Notes: generated by a model from the sequence alone, not told the origin. A stretch of 64,000 nt of DNA from Trematomus loennbergii (GCA_012861695.1 JAAOOA010000033.1:9850325-9914324), one strand, 5' to 3'. Numbered from the stretch's first letter, positions 1-15,740 are shown. A program made the numbers and translations.

Positions 1-3000
1 GCAGATTTTCTGGAAATGAGGTCAATTTAGCTGCTCGTGGATGGATTGATTAAATACCAGCTTCTGTACGTAGAACTTTAATTGTTTTTTTCTTAAAACA
101 GGGGATCTAGTATGACTCGTATGTTTCCAAGTAAAAGGCAACATTTTCCCACATAATTCTCTCTCTGCTTGAGACGTACGTTTGTCTAGACCTGTTAGCT
201 TAACTGCCAGTTGTTTTTTGATGTTAAAACAAAGTGGACTAAACACCAGTGAATGGTTTGGTGCACATCTCATGGGATAAGAGCCTGTAAAGAGCTCTCA
301 GCACTTTACTGAATACTCATTCTTACATTTGTTTTTCAGCACTTAAAAGGTGACTCAAACAAAGTTCTAGTTTAACAACCGCAGCTAAAACACTACTACA
401 GCCATATTGTACAACCATTTTTAGGAAGTGCTCTTGGACATTCTTGAATGTTTTGAGTACTGTGTAATAGTGTATCTTAGGACAAGGCAACACCTGGTTC
501 ATTGAATACGTGAAGACGTGTACAATTGATGTCATGATTCCTCATATAAGGAGTGTTTTCTGAATCAAAGGGGATCATTTTATTGTAAATGCTGTGTTTG
601 ATTACGTTTAACTGATGTACTGACATGAAATATCAATAATTTACTACTTTATTTTCGTTTATTTACTTTGTAGCCTCGCTGCATACTATCCCTTACAGCT
701 TGTTCCATTTTTAGATGGCATTAGATCTGAATTGATGAGAGATTGTGTGTGTGTTTTGTCTACCCTGGAGCATCTAAGGGCTTATTGGGGGAAGGGACAT
801 GGGGAGATTGGGGGATCTAATGTAAGTGTGAGGATAGTGTGTGTTTGTGTATGAATGCTGTCAGGAGTGTTGCCAAGACTCTAGCACTATGAACCCTGGG
901 GGTAAGGAGGGCCGGATGTATTTGTTTGGAGATGAATTCACGCACACATTTCACATAAAGGCAAACACACTTGCACAAACACAAACACACTTGCACACAC
1001 ACACACACCCACACCCATGATGCGTCTAATTGGCAGAAGACAGCTGCTGCCAACCAGAAAACCCATGTGAAAGTACTCATCGTGCTTTGGCCCACAGGCA
1101 GCCACGCCACAATTAACAATTTACCCTCATCATAATGAGAGCAAATGTGCAGCAAATTCCTTTCCCATCTAAAGCGTTTTATTTACAAGCCATATAGCAG
1201 CACCAGGGCTAACAACCCTTTATTGTCATATTCTTCTCATAGTTATGGAATATTGCCTTTTGTTTTAACTCAAGAAATCATTGGACTGGTACCAAGTCCA
1301 CTGATTGGTTGAACTTGGTTCCTCAGAGGGGAGAGAGATTGTAGTTTACCGCTATGGCTTGTTTATTTCCATTACATCGTCATGTTGTTTTTCAAGCATG
1401 CAAATAACAATTGGAGCACACATGAAGTGCTTTATTTGATAAGCTGACGGAGTGGACCTTAATAGCTAGAATATGATTTCTTTGCACAGATTTAAGTGTT
1501 TTTGTTAAGTTTGATAGTCCATAACCAGCACCTCTCAACAATTAAGATTGTTAATTCCAACAGGAATTTTTATTGAATATTTCATCAAACATTTAATGCA
1601 CTATAACATCTCACAATCTGAATAGTTTTTCATCTAGATCTCAATCAGCTCAATCATTTGTATTGTGAGGCAGGCCAATGGATCAAGGACTTCCAAAAAT
1701 GTTCAAGATAATTTTTGCCTGCAATGACAACAGCTCCTAATGGTTCATCAAGGACAAGACGAGCATCTGATGATGATGTGGTGGATAGAAGTTAAAATAA
1801 TGTTTTCCTCAAGGGGCGGACATTTGGCTTCAAATAAATGCTTTTATTTTTGTCAATTTGATTTAGACCATTTTTATCTGCATATGCCTTCCAATTTTAC
1901 CATTTGTCTAAGGTGTGATTGTTCACATTGTTGCAGTACAAGCACCAGTAATATGTGAAATATGTCGACAGCTATTTACATTTCAAATATAGAAAAAAAC
2001 CACACTTCGACCTGCTTTATTATCAGGGTTTTATTCAATGACCTTGACAAAGGTCAGTTGCTTAACAGCCAGTTTTACATTATTTCCTAACTATTTTCCA
2101 AAGCATGTACTCACCACCTTTCCTGGGGGATGATTTCATTCCAAATGGTCTGTCTGGTCATACAGTAGTTAAAAGCTTTGTTAACTGTAGTGTGTGCTGC
2201 AGAACGTTTCTACCATGTGCTCTTAAAGGGTAAAAACCACAGAAGTGGAAAAACTGACCAAATTAAATGATAATATGAATTGAATCAAAATGTAAGAAGA
2301 TCAGAATCACGCATTCTTTGCCCCATTAGGATGCAAATTAAATGCTTGGAAATCTTAGAGACAACCTTAATTAAGAAATCGCCGATTTGGGAGGAAGGAT
2401 CCCAAATCGGAGAGATGTGAGCTGAATATAGTCAGGAGATGGATGTCATGGTTGTTTACCGAACTTGGCAAAAAGTGTCATAAGTGAGTAACTCACTACA
2501 ATGTTCCTCTCACTGATTTGGAATAAACTCTCTCTGATGCCAGACCCTTAAGCTGTCTCGGGTCCCAGTTTCCCCCACCCCCCACGTCTCCTGGCAGTTC
2601 CCCTTCTTCCCAGTAGATGGAAGCAAAGCCACACAGACATTACTGCTGGTTGGGTGTGAGTTTCTCCAGATGGTGAGTGGCACGGAGGAGCTCCTCTGCC
2701 CTTCTTTCCCCGAGCAGGCAGACAGGTCCTTTCAACTCTCTTCAATCAAGTTTCCATAAAGGCAGAGAGAGACGCAGTGCTCCTTACAGCGAGGGCTGTG
2801 CGAGAGCCTCCAAAGTGACGGATACAGCGGCTTTAGATCCAAACGACCTGCAACGGAACAGGGGAGTGAAGGTTTGGAGAGAAAAATAGCAATGGGGAGC
2901 GGAATGTAAGGAGGGGGTGGTTGGCATCGAGAAAGTACAGATTTGATTACCAAATGGAGTTTACCGGAGTCCCTTAGTCCAGTGCACACACATGGAAAGA

Positions 3001-5927
3001 AAGCATATTGACTTTGGAATTCTATACATCCCTTTTCTCTCTCTGGCCCTTGATCTAACTTTGAACCAACAGTTTTTAAGCCTTGGGTGTTTGTAATACT
3101 GCCGCTCTCTTGTTCTCTCTCCTGCTGCATCTCCATCTCTAATTAATGCTCAGCTATGAACCCAGGATTAGATCAGGCCAGGGAAATCAATGGCTGACAG
3201 CACAGAAAAATAGAGGAGAGCAATAAACAAGCTGTCACATTTTAATCAGGATGGGTGAGGATCGTAAGTAATGGCAACTTTTCCCCTTTGAGGTTGTGTC
3301 AGTCACATGTGCAGAGTTATACAGTGTGTGTGTGTATCCGCATGTGAAAGCCAGTGTCAAGGGTAGCTTATGAAAAGAAGGCCGTGTGATGTCTGTGGGA
3401 GAGGTTGGACCCTGAAGTTCCCAGACGGACCTAGATCCTTGGAAGTCTTAGAGGCATGCACAGTGTGGAAGACTGCAACCTCTGCGGCAGCGATGGCGGG
3501 AATGGGAGCCTCCCTGCAGCGTGTTTTCACAAATCTGACTCAAATTGAAAACATGACACTCTATTCCCCTTGCATGATCTCACCAGGGTTTTAAATCCTG
3601 CTAATGAGAGTGTAAAAGAAAATCCAGGATAGCAGTTTGTTTAAAATATACTTTTTCAAAGAAAACTGGCCCCCACCAAAACCCTAATTTTGAACTTTAA
3701 TGAGAAAAACATTAAGGCAGCTCAAGATTCATATTCGTGTTCATCTCGAGGGCATAAGCTAGTGTTCCAGTGATCTAGCATTGATGGCTCCAGTATACAG
3801 CAGCACTGAGCTATTTTGAAAGTGCTCTGGCGAGGCGATGCATGTCTCAACAACAGCTGCACTACACTGAGGAGTGGGGAAAGTGAATCAACATCGTTTT
3901 TTATTATTTGCTTTTATATTGTGATGCACTGCTTTGACTTGGATTGGTAAATGTTCTGTCAGCCCAAAGGTTTATTTATACAACGTCTCTTTCTCGCACT
4001 AAATGCTCAGGTGATATAAATGTTTTCTCTTTAAAAATGATGGTTGGAGACGTAAAAGAAAACCCTTTTATAAGATCAAGTTAAACAAAACAACAGCAGT
4101 GTTTTTTTGTACCGTTTTTTTACGAACAGAAATGTTGTTTTCTGGCATTACGGGGAAACTCTGCATTTCGGTATGAGGGCACACGCTGAAAGTAAAAGGG
4201 CGCAGCGGCCCTGTTACCCAGTTTAGGCAAAACCCTGCACGAGTCTCCTGTAGAGATGACCTGTTGCCCAGGAGTCTGAGAAAAGCTTGTGCTTCAGTCC
4301 ATCTCTGCCCCAAGTCATGTCCTTCATCTTGACCCCAGTTCTTTAACAATCGGTTATGGAAAAAAACCGTCATCCTTCCCTGTCAGGCTGTACGTCTCAT
4401 TTAGATAGCTCTTTTTTAAATGGCTAAAGTAAATGTACTCTTATAAAATGCTTGCTTGTGTGGTAGCTATAATTAGTTCTATTTGTTTGTTCCTCTGTGT
4501 GGCTGAATATCCTCTGCTTTCTCTTTGCTGTCCATTCATTGGTGCCAACCACATTCCCAAGGGGAGGAGAGGAGCCACTGCTTTTACAATTAGCTCGCTA
4601 AGCGATGTTCGTGTGCTTTAATGCATGCCAATACACGTCGCAAGGCCCCTCAGGTCTTAATTCCCTGAAGCTGATCATTCCTCTGGAAAGACAACGATGC
4701 ACTTTTACATCCAAGATTTACATTGATTTTGTCAGGGTCTTCAAAGCCAACGGTAGTGTATTTAAATTCAAGGCAGTTGCTTAGAGAGATGGAAAGTTAA
4801 GGTCAGGTTAACTGGAAAAGCAAAAGCCTTGGGAGTTTTTGTTTCTTTCCGAAAGTACAGAAGAGCTGAATGTGCAAATTTAGAACACAAACCTGCCTCT
4901 CTTCTGCCAGAGCAGCAGCTGTCGGACCGATGCTTACGCCTTTTTGATATTGGAACAGGCAACACATTTTGTCCGTATTTATGAAAACGTGAATGCACAC
5001 ATTTGTGTGTTTACAAATAAACTCCCCCCAGTTGTCTTCACTAATGCAAGATGGGGAAAGAAAATGGGATGCAATGTGTGCAAATTAGTTATTGTGCACG
5101 TTTTTGGGAGTATTTGGAAAGGAAAATAAGGACAGAAATACTGAAAGTATTATGTTGGGATAAGGGTCGGAAATGGTTAGTCTTCATTTGATTTCTGCTG
5201 TACAGGGGTAAAGTGAATTCTGAACAAAAAAAGCACATAACAGATATGTAAATTTGATATAACAATTACAAGTAATGATGAACTATGTGCTTCTTGGAGC
5301 AATGAATCATTTAAATAAACAATGCAATATTGGCTTACAATGTTTCAACCAAGAGAGGAATAATTGATCAGTGAAACCCAAACCAAAAGACTTTGGTATT
5401 TTTGAGTCCACTGTGCACATTAAAGCCCATATTCAGCTGTCTCTATACAACAGGTTATGGACTGAACATGTACAGTAGGGAGGATTGAGCAGGTGTAGTA
5501 ATATGGTACAATATTTTTTTATGGTTTGCATACTTTCTTTGGTTTGTTGATCAAGGCGGGACTCACTAATTGACAAGTGTATAGTAAACAGATTTTACTC
5601 ATACATGAATGATTATAAAGAGATGGAGTAAAGCTAAATTACCAAAGTATATAAATGAAAACGGAGGAATATCAAGCTTTGCTACATCAGCGGAGGCACA
5701 AACAAGGAGCAATGCACAATAACTAGTGTTTACAGGGGTCTGATGGTGGTTTGGCTGACTGTGAGATCAAAATCTTAAAATAATCCAGTCTAAAATAGGA
5801 ACATGTGAGGGGGAATTTTGATGAACAGCTCAGTAAATTGATTTAAATAAATCTGAATAAATACAGCCACAGGAGGTGTTTAAAAGAAATGTTCATGCCA
5901 AATAAGTATAAACAGATCAGCTCTTAA
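1..5927. other. Intergenic DNA, no gene recognised
   Basis: I see no coding exon, RNA gene or intact transposon here. Open frames are short, lack recognisable domains and overlap low-complexity or CA-rich sequence. A CA-rich patch lies near 960-1015 and a short GT run near 3325. The stretch is AT-rich with long unique-looking blocks, as expected of gene-desert DNA. Regulatory elements could be present but cannot be recognised from one sequence. Confidence 0.6.
2382..2410. repeat. Perfect short hairpin
   Basis: CCGATTTGGG at 2382-2391 is exactly complemented by CCCAAATCGG at 2401-2410, with a 9-base loop. There is no T-run after it and no flanking duplication, so it is reported only as an inverted repeat of unknown role. 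Confidence 0.6.
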
Positions 5928-6399
5928 AGGGCCCATGACATGGCCATTTCTACTGATCATAATTCCATTGTTGAGGTATACTAGAATAGATTTATATTGT
6001 GCAATTTTCCAAACTCACATTGGTTTCTCATACAGCATCTCTGTATAGTATGTGTATTCACTCTCTGTCCTAAACGGCTTGTTGGAGCTCCTGCCCCCCC
6101 CTCCCTGTGAGCCCACTGTGCTCTGATGAGATCACCACCGTTACAGCGGAACATCAGTGATTATGTGTTACAATGGCGTTAGCAACCAGAAAATGACACC
6201 AGTAATGACAAACAGATGAGAATGCTGCGTGGGGTTAGGGTGCCGTGTTGGCGGGACACTGCTGCGAGGAGCGGACAGTGAGGGGGCTGCAGCACCCCCA
6301 TTTGCGAGGCTCCACTAGCACCCCCAAACGCGGCGCACCTAGTGTAAGCGCGCCACAGTTTCACTAGCACCCCCCCCCCCAGTGCGTCACAGTTTCGCC

Positions 6400-6433
<34 letters not shown>

Positions 6434-6684
6434 TGTGTGTGTGTGTGTGTGAGGAGCTCCACGGATTGGTCCATTTGGGTATGGGCACATCACCATACCC
6501 AGGAAGAAAACATCTCCAACGAGGCGTTCTGGGGCAGCATAGACAGGTCATTTCTGTGTTAGAGTTTTACTCGCTACAGGGTGTACTTTGAGGGTTTGTG
6601 ACTCTGCAGACCGTTTACATGCATACAAACCTTCATAACACACAAGGGGACGGGTAATAACCAGAAAAGCATGACATGGGACCT
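5928..6684. mobile_element. TTAA-flanked MITE (piggyBac-like ends)
   Basis: The left end reads AGGGCCCATGACATGG. The right end, reverse-complemented, reads AGGTCCCATGTCATGC, giving imperfect terminal inverted repeats of about 16 bp. TTAA lies immediately outside both ends (5924-5927 and 6685-6688), the target-site duplication typical of piggyBac-type transposons. The 757-bp interior has no transposase. It includes poly-C, (GA)n and (GT)n tracts. This is a non-autonomous element; the superfamily is inferred only from the TTAA. Confidence 0.75.
6402..6452. repeat. Compound (GA)n(GT)n microsatellite
   Basis: An uninterrupted GA run passes directly into a GT run inside the TTAA-flanked MITE. The open frames crossing it are artefacts of the repeat. 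Confidence 0.95.
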
Positions 6685-7059
6685 TTAAAGCCACTTACTC
6701 ACAGAAATACTAGTGTTGGTGTAAAAACTGTTTGAATATGTTTGAAAAGGGAAAGAAGTATTATGGGAAGTTGCAAAGGCAAAGAAGCAGTGAGGAGAGA
6801 AAGTGTAAGAGAAGATGCATGGCAGGACATTAAAGAGTGCGAAGCTGCGTTTTAAGAAAGTAGTACCACAGAAACTCGAGATGAGGTTTGAGAAAACGTA
6901 TAAGTGTCTGAAATTGAGGATAGCGCAATGTTGAGCATGGAGTTGTCTGAGAAGATACCTGAGATTTAAGGGCACCTTTTCAAAAAGAAAGAAATTATTT
7001 TGTTGGCAGCTGCAATGTTATTATATTTTTCTTAAAATAGTTTTCTATCCGTGTTTTTA

Positions 7060-7145
7060 ATTTTAGTTTTACTTTTATGTATGCTCCACGACACCAAGTC
7101 AATTTCCTCGTACGTGTCGACTGGGAATAAACCTGATTCTGATAC
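7060..7145 (+). mobile_element. LINE 3' tail fragment
   Basis: The segment with CAATTTCCTCGTACGTGT followed by GGGAATAAACCTGATTCTGA resembles the 3' untranslated tails of L2/CR1/Rex-type fish LINEs, which end in an AATAAA-like signal plus a short CTGATT repeat. No reverse transcriptase remains upstream, as expected for a 5'-truncated insertion. Assignment is by resemblance only. Confidence 0.45.
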
Positions 7146-7905
7146 ATTATTGTAGGAAGTTGTTTGTATTAAATGAAGCATTATATAAATGAAGCATTGC
7201 AGTGGTGACAGAGGAGGCTAACACTCTCCAGTCTCCATATTCTTCCTGAGATTTCATTTGAGTTTTGTTGTGATGACTGTAGCCCCTTGTGAGTATGTGA
7301 AGAATGATGCAGTCAAATGAAATCAATGATCCATAAAGGTTATGTCTATCTATTGTATCTCTGCCAATTCTGGCTCCAGCTTGAAGCTTGATTCTCTCTC
7401 CTCCTAACACCCTTTCTCTTTTGCCTTCCCCTCACATCCCTCTTCAATCTCAGACTCTGTTCAGCCGCTGCTGGTTTTTTTTCACCTAACTTACTTGAAA
7501 GTCACTTTAAATGTACACTCATCAGATGGATTGTCAAAGAAGGAATGAGCAGACAAAAAGACTTGTGCTTCACTGTCTGAGGGAAACGGTGTCTCTGGCA
7601 GCTTTCAATCTTTTTCTCAGGACGGATCCATAAAGTTCACCCAGGATTTAAGTTTGACCCTGCTGAGCAAGAGAAACAATTCAAGATGGGTGGCTGAGGT
7701 GTCAACATTATTCCTTTTGTGATTTTGACCATAGCCGTATTTTCTTCTTTGGAAGAAAGATGCAGTAAGCATCTCAAATAACTTAATCGACATCAATGCA
7801 AAATACTAGATTTATTATTTCATTACTCACTTAAATTAGCTGATTTCAACCCTTAAAGTTTTAAGGTTTACGGTTATTGGATTATGTTAATGTGCCAACA
7901 TTATA
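7146..7905. other. Intergenic DNA, no gene recognised
   Basis: I see no exon, repeat boundary or RNA gene. The open frames are short and unrecognised. Confidence 0.5.
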
Positions 7906-7908
7906 TAA

Positions 7909-8719
7909 GGCCCCGGCTCCACGAGGACAAATACGGGTTGAATCCGCATATTTCTCATGCGTATAGCCCTCTAAGCTCGACGACGCCGTAAGGGGAAACG
8001 TAGAAACAGACCCGCAAACGACAACGGGTCCAAAGGTGGATAGATCTGGGAAAGGAGCGCTCTGGGGGGTCCAACGGGGCCGTGGAGTCGCCTATACGGT
8101 CATTCGTTTTCATAGCCCCGCCTCTCCCCGCCTCTCCCCACCAGATTCAGATTCAGATTATTTATCTTTATCTCGATATGAACATAAACGCGAGTGAAGT
8201 CTAATCTGACAGGACGGAGACACGCAGCTCCTCCGGCTGTGAAGCAGCGGGAGCAAAACACACACTTCAAATCAGATCACCACCCTTAGCTATTTTAATT
8301 ACCTCTCAAACTACTAAACTAGTTATAAATATGTTTATTTTTACTGTCGGGTTTACTTACTGGATCAGCTGCTGCATGAGGAAGCATGAAGATTTAAACT
8401 TTAACACACATTGACCGGCGAAAAACTCTGCGCGGTTCCCTCCGCCCCCACCACGGAGAAAAAACAGAAGTTCAGCCATGACAACCATTCTTCTTCGCTG
8501 CTTTTGTGGAGGAAGTTGCTGCTTTTGTGGAGGAAGTTACAGCGCCACGTACAGGTTCGGCATATGTACTGCAGCTTTTCCAGCGGTTGGATGTAAACGG
8601 AGCCGTCTCGTGGAGCTTGACACAATCCGGTGTATTGCGTGGGGACGGAAGGTTTTTTGCGGTTGCATTTGCGTTACTCCGATGCGTTTTGCCGTATTTG
8701 TCCTCGTGGAGCCGGGGCC
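7909..8719. mobile_element. Harbinger-like MITE with TAA target duplication
   Basis: The ends form a near-perfect terminal inverted repeat of about 27 bp that starts GGCCCCGGCTCCACGAGG. TAA flanks both sides (7906-7908 and 8720-8722), which fits the 3-bp TWA target duplication of PIF/Harbinger elements. No transposase is visible in the 811 bp. Interior blocks match, in reverse orientation, the element at 44759-45370: the GGATAGATCTG and CAAACGATAACGGG-type blocks, and a GGCATATGTACT-containing module near 8555-8600. The overlapping open frames here are therefore not host genes. Confidence 0.85.
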
Positions 8720-8979
8720 TAAGCCTCTCCAGCAAGAGTTTTATTAGGCTTCATCCAGTCAGTGAGGTTACTAATTTCACAGTTCCATTATGGGCCATAC
8801 ACTGATAAGACAGGCCCCTGTTGGCTGTGCACCGTTGGCGCAATGATTCAGCCGGCAGCAGCAGTCCTATATTGTAGACCGTTCTAGAGGTCCATTTCTG
8901 TGGAAACGTGCATATATGCAGAGCTACTGAGCAGAATCCATACCGTGCAATCAAATGCGTCCATTCATTTTATGGCCTA

Positions 8980-9436
8980 TGTACGTTCCTTACTGGGCTA
9001 GGGGAACCAGAAGGAAGTAACAACATATGAAAAGACCAGGAGAGAGAAAAAAGGAGAGGAAACTGAGATATAAAGCCACAAAGTGACCTTTTAATTAATA
9101 AAAGAAAAGGAGGCTCACCAGCCAATTTGCAAACTAACGACAAACCAAAACAACTTTCTCATAAAAGAAAGCGACAACAGTAAACCAAGACACTACTCAG
9201 AACTTCTACAAGTTGCACGTCCCACGTAGACAACAACAAAACACTACACTGCTGCACAGATCACCCACTGCCATCCATGCAGCTCACAGGAGAAGGAGAG
9301 AGAGACTGCAGCCTTCCTCAGGTCCTATATGGAGGCCCTGATTGGGGATTGGGAGCACCTGGGGGAGAGGCTGCACCTGGAGACAATCAGGGAGAGAGAG
9401 AGACACACACAAATGCACCAACTGCGGCACATAACA
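8980..9436 (-). repeat. 3' LTR of the minus-strand element
   Basis: On the plus strand it starts TGTACGTTCC and ends GCACATAACA, that is TG...CA. It matches the LTR at 11373-11826 almost throughout. One T is lost at its start relative to the other LTR. The gag reading frame runs into this LTR and stops at 9325. Confidence 0.9.
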
Positions 9437-10890
9437 CCCCCCCCCATAAAACACACGTTATACTGCCCACAAGCAGCAAACACCGGACACACATGGAACA
9501 CACCATCACTCACTGAACACAGATCCACATCGCTCTGAGCCAGGTCCACAGCCACCGCTTCAGAAACGGGAACACCCACAGCACTGTCACAGACGGACGC
9601 AGAACTTAACTGCAACTCACCACTCTGTCGCATTGCAACTGGGTGCTGGTCTCTTGGTTTTTCCACAGACCGCTTGGAAGCTGCCACCTGCTTCTTCCGA
9701 GCTACACACTCTGCCACTAGGTGACCAGGGTCAAGACAAAAGAAACACAATCTCTTTTTCTTGGGTCCTGGAAGAGAAACAGAGTGAGCATGTGTGTCAC
9801 GCCTGTTACAAGCTTTCCGGAAACCAACACGATGAGAATTGCTCTGAGCCAAAACACCACTGTGTGATAGCACAATCCCTTCCACATCCGCCATAGTGGC
9901 AGCCTGCTCTCGCTTCAAAGCTGCACAGTGTGCTATCAAATGACCTGGGTCATGACAAAAAAAACAAGCTCTGTTTAGCCTGGGATCTAACACTGGAACA
10001 CTGGCACAGGGAACGTAATTGTCAGGAGCTCTACGATAAGTGTCTCGCTGAGGAGGATCACGCTGAAAGAAAACGCTCTTGTGTATCAGTGCAAACTCGT
10101 CTGCCAGAGTGGCAGCCTGCTGAAGGGTAGTTACCTTCTGCTCGTTCAGGTAGACTACCGTACGCTCAGGCACACAGTTCTTAAACTCCTCTAACATCAT
10201 TAGCTCACACACTGAAGTAATGTCGTCAGCTTTACAAGCTCTACACCACCTGTCAAAGAGGACTTTCTTCTCTCTTGCGAAGTCCACGTAAGTTTGGCCA
10301 GAAGTTTTCATCAGGCCGCGAAAACGCTGCCTGTAGGCCTCAGGCACAAGCTCATATGCCCTGAGAACAGCACCTTTCACTTTGTCATACACCATACAAT
10401 CCTCGACAGAAAGAGAAGAGCAAGCCTCCTGAGCCTTGCCGACTAGCTTGCACTGTACAAGTATGGCCCACACATCTTCTGGCCAGCGCAGAGCAGCAGC
10501 AATGCGCTCAAATGCACCAAAGAAGGTCTCCACTTCTGACTCACGAAAGACAGGGACCAGCTGAATGTTGCTACCAACATCAAAAGCAGTAGTAGAACAT
10601 GACAATGGTTGTGTACCCGAAGAGATACCAACTGAACCTGTCTGCAGCTCTAGCTGACGCATCCTGAAAGCTGTGTCTGCCTCCAATTTCTCCAGCTCCC
10701 TCCTGAAAGCTGTGTCTGCATCCAACTTCCTGATCTCCAGCTCAGACTTCCTGATCTCCAGCTCCCTCCTGAGCTGAAACTCTCGCTCACGCTCCTCCTT
10801 CTCCCACTGGAGACGAACTAACCTCACTTTCAACCCGGCATCTAATTTAGAACCAGTATGAGAGGACTCACCCAACACAAGGGAGGCCAT
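9325..10890 (-). CDS. Gag-like protein with SCAN-like region and two zinc knuckles
   Basis: The frame is open from 10899. I prefer the second methionine (10890) because the copy at 38.4 kb has its ATG at the equivalent place (39305). Counting from 10899, residues 28-87 are a highly charged coiled coil with internally repeated E-L-E-I-R-K and A-D-T-A-F units. Residues 115-275 resemble the SCAN/retroviral capsid C-terminal-like domain of Gmr1-type Ty3/Gypsy gag proteins. Two CCHC knuckles follow at 312-325 and 385-398, each C-X2-C-X4-H-X4-C with the core D-P-G-H-L. Such proteins build the retrotransposon particle and bind its RNA. The last ~35 residues are encoded in the 3' LTR. No pol follows. 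The gag identity is well supported by the knuckles and LTR context; the SCAN relationship is inferred from sequence style. Confidence 0.88.
   Translation of the reverse strand: MASLVLGESSHTGSKLDAGLKVRLVRLQWEKEEREREFQLRRELEIRKSELEIRKLDADTAFRRELEKLEADTAFRMRQLELQTGSVGISSGTQPLSCSTTAFDVGSNIQLVPVFRESEVETFFGAFERIAAALRWPEDVWAILVQCKLVGKAQEACSSLSVEDCMVYDKVKGAVLRAYELVPEAYRQRFRGLMKTSGQTYVDFAREKKVLFDRWCRACKADDITSVCELMMLEEFKNCVPERTVVYLNEQKVTTLQQAATLADEFALIHKSVFFQRDPPQRDTYRRAPDNYVPCASVPVLDPRLNRACFFCHDPGHLIAHCAALKREQAATMADVEGIVLSHSGVLAQSNSHRVGFRKACNRRDTHAHSVSLPGPKKKRLCFFCLDPGHLVAECVARKKQVAASKRSVEKPRDQHPVAMRQSGELQLSSASVCDSAVGVPVSEAVAVDLAQSDVDLCSVSDGVFHVCPVFAACGQYNVCFMGGGVMCRSWCICVCLSLSLIVSRCSLSPRCSQSPIRASI
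9437..9451 (-). promoter_or_regulatory. Polypurine tract
   Basis: On the minus strand TTTTAT plus nine G residues directly precedes the TGTTATGTGCC start of the 3' LTR. This is the expected place for the primer of plus-strand DNA synthesis. The equivalent tract occurs at about 40480-40491 in the second copy. Confidence 0.8.
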
Positions 10891-11355
10891 ACTAAACACA
10901 AACTAATTTGCAACTACTCGCCAGCTACAATTAAATCACCTCACTCAACAGGCAAATATATCTGATGCTACACAAAAATTGACTCTAGTCTTCCAAATAA
11001 CAAACTTCCCCAGATCCTGCCTACCACGACTTACCTACTATCTTCTGGAGCGTGCCGGGCTCGAGGCGACTTTAAAGGCAAACATCAGCGGCCGAAACCC
11101 TGAAACGCCTGCCCCCAACAGGGACTAAATCCCCACCCAGGATTACCCCGAAAATAAAAAAGGCAAAATAATAAATGAGTGCCTGAAGGAAGGACTGATT
11201 CAGCCCAGCTAGACACTCCCCTGTCTAAACTGAGGAAGCTGTTCAACAGTAAGAGACTTCACAGCCAATGCTACACTTATATACACACACTACTGCTCAC
11301 CACTAAAGACAATATCAACACTAAACAAAAACAAATACTCACTCTTTGTCTCAAA

Positions 11356-11372
11356 GATTGGACGAGCCCCCA
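11356..11372 (-). promoter_or_regulatory. Primer binding site, tRNA-Pro type
   Basis: On the minus strand the LTR end ...CGTAACA is followed directly by TGGGGGCTCGTCCAATC. The first 13 bases match the complement of the tRNA-Pro 3' end, the primer class known from murine leukaemia-type retroviruses. The second copy has TGGGGGCTCGTCCGATC at 38823. The role is inferred from position and match. Confidence 0.8.
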
Positions 11373-11826
11373 TGTTACGTTCCTTACTGGGCTAGGGGAA
11401 CCAGAAGGAAGTAACAACATATGAAAAGACCAGGAGAGAGAAAAAAGGAGAGGAAACTGAGATATAAAGCCACAAAGTGACCTTTTAATTAATAAAAGAA
11501 AAGGAGGCTCACCAGCCAATTTGCAAACTAACGACAAACCAAAACAACTTTCTCATAAAAGAAAGCGACAACAGTAAACCAAGACACTACTCAGAACTTC
11601 TACAAGTTGCACGTCCCACGTAGACAACAACAAAACACTACACTGCTGCACAGATCACCCACTGCCATCCATGCAGCTCACAGGAGAAGGAGAGAGAGAC
11701 TGCAGCCTTCCTCAGGTCCTATATGGAGGCCCTGATTGGGGATTGGGAGCACCTGGGGGAGAGGCTGCACCTGGAGGCAATCAGGGAGAGAGAGAGACAC
11801 ACAAGCACCAACTGCGGCACGTAACA
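11373..11826 (-). repeat. 5' LTR of the minus-strand element
   Basis: It starts TGTTACGTTCC and ends GGCACGTAACA on the plus strand, an intact TG...CA LTR of 454 bp. Its promoter would drive the minus-strand gag. It is flanked outside by the CCTA duplication. Confidence 0.9.
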
Positions 11827-11830
11827 CCTA

Positions 11831-15280
<3,450 letters not shown>

Positions 15281-15740
15281 GGTGCGGCCGGATTATGAGG
15301 ACAATTCGCATGGATACACACCAGCATTATAAGGGCATTTCGACTTGTGAAGACAAAACTGGTGTCCTCACAAGTCGCGCAGTGTAGAAGCACTTATCAA
15401 CATGTAACTAAAACCCTCCCGCTTTTTCTCGTTATGTCCTAATAAACCGCTTTCGCCGGTTTTTTGTGTATATTTGTGTGTGCTCGTTGTGTATAAAACG
15501 CTCGTACAGCCGATTCATGATATTGCAGTTTCATACACATTTCCCTCTCTTTTTACACAAAATAAGCGCTTTTCATTGGCTGGACACATCTGCTCACTGA
15601 TTGGGCAGCTAAAGACTCAATCAGGCAGGTTCTCATCAGGGATTGGCGAGCAGTCATCACGCGGGCAGGTTCTCATCAGGGAGTGGTCTTTCAGTATTCG
15701 GTCATTGACTCACCAAGACAAGACACAGTAGCAGGAGTAC

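Larger units (their letters stand above)
8980..11826 (-). mobile_element. Complete gag-only LTR retrotransposon
   Basis: The two direct LTRs (8980-9436 and 11373-11826) are nearly identical, with only a few differences visible. They enclose 1.94 kb containing one gag gene on the minus strand. There is a tRNA-Pro-type primer binding site next to the 5' LTR and a G-rich polypurine tract next to the 3' LTR. CCTA occurs on both sides (8976-8979 and 11827-11830), a 4-5 bp target duplication. No protease, reverse transcriptase, RNase H or integrase is encoded, so transposition would need enzymes in trans. The close LTR match and open gag point to a recent insertion. A second, degraded copy lies at 38402-40901. 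Confidence 0.9.

Noticed and set aside
2732..3136. 134-codon minus-strand frame
   Set aside because: No domain or splice pattern and no similarity I recognise; length is expected by chance in GC-richer DNA.
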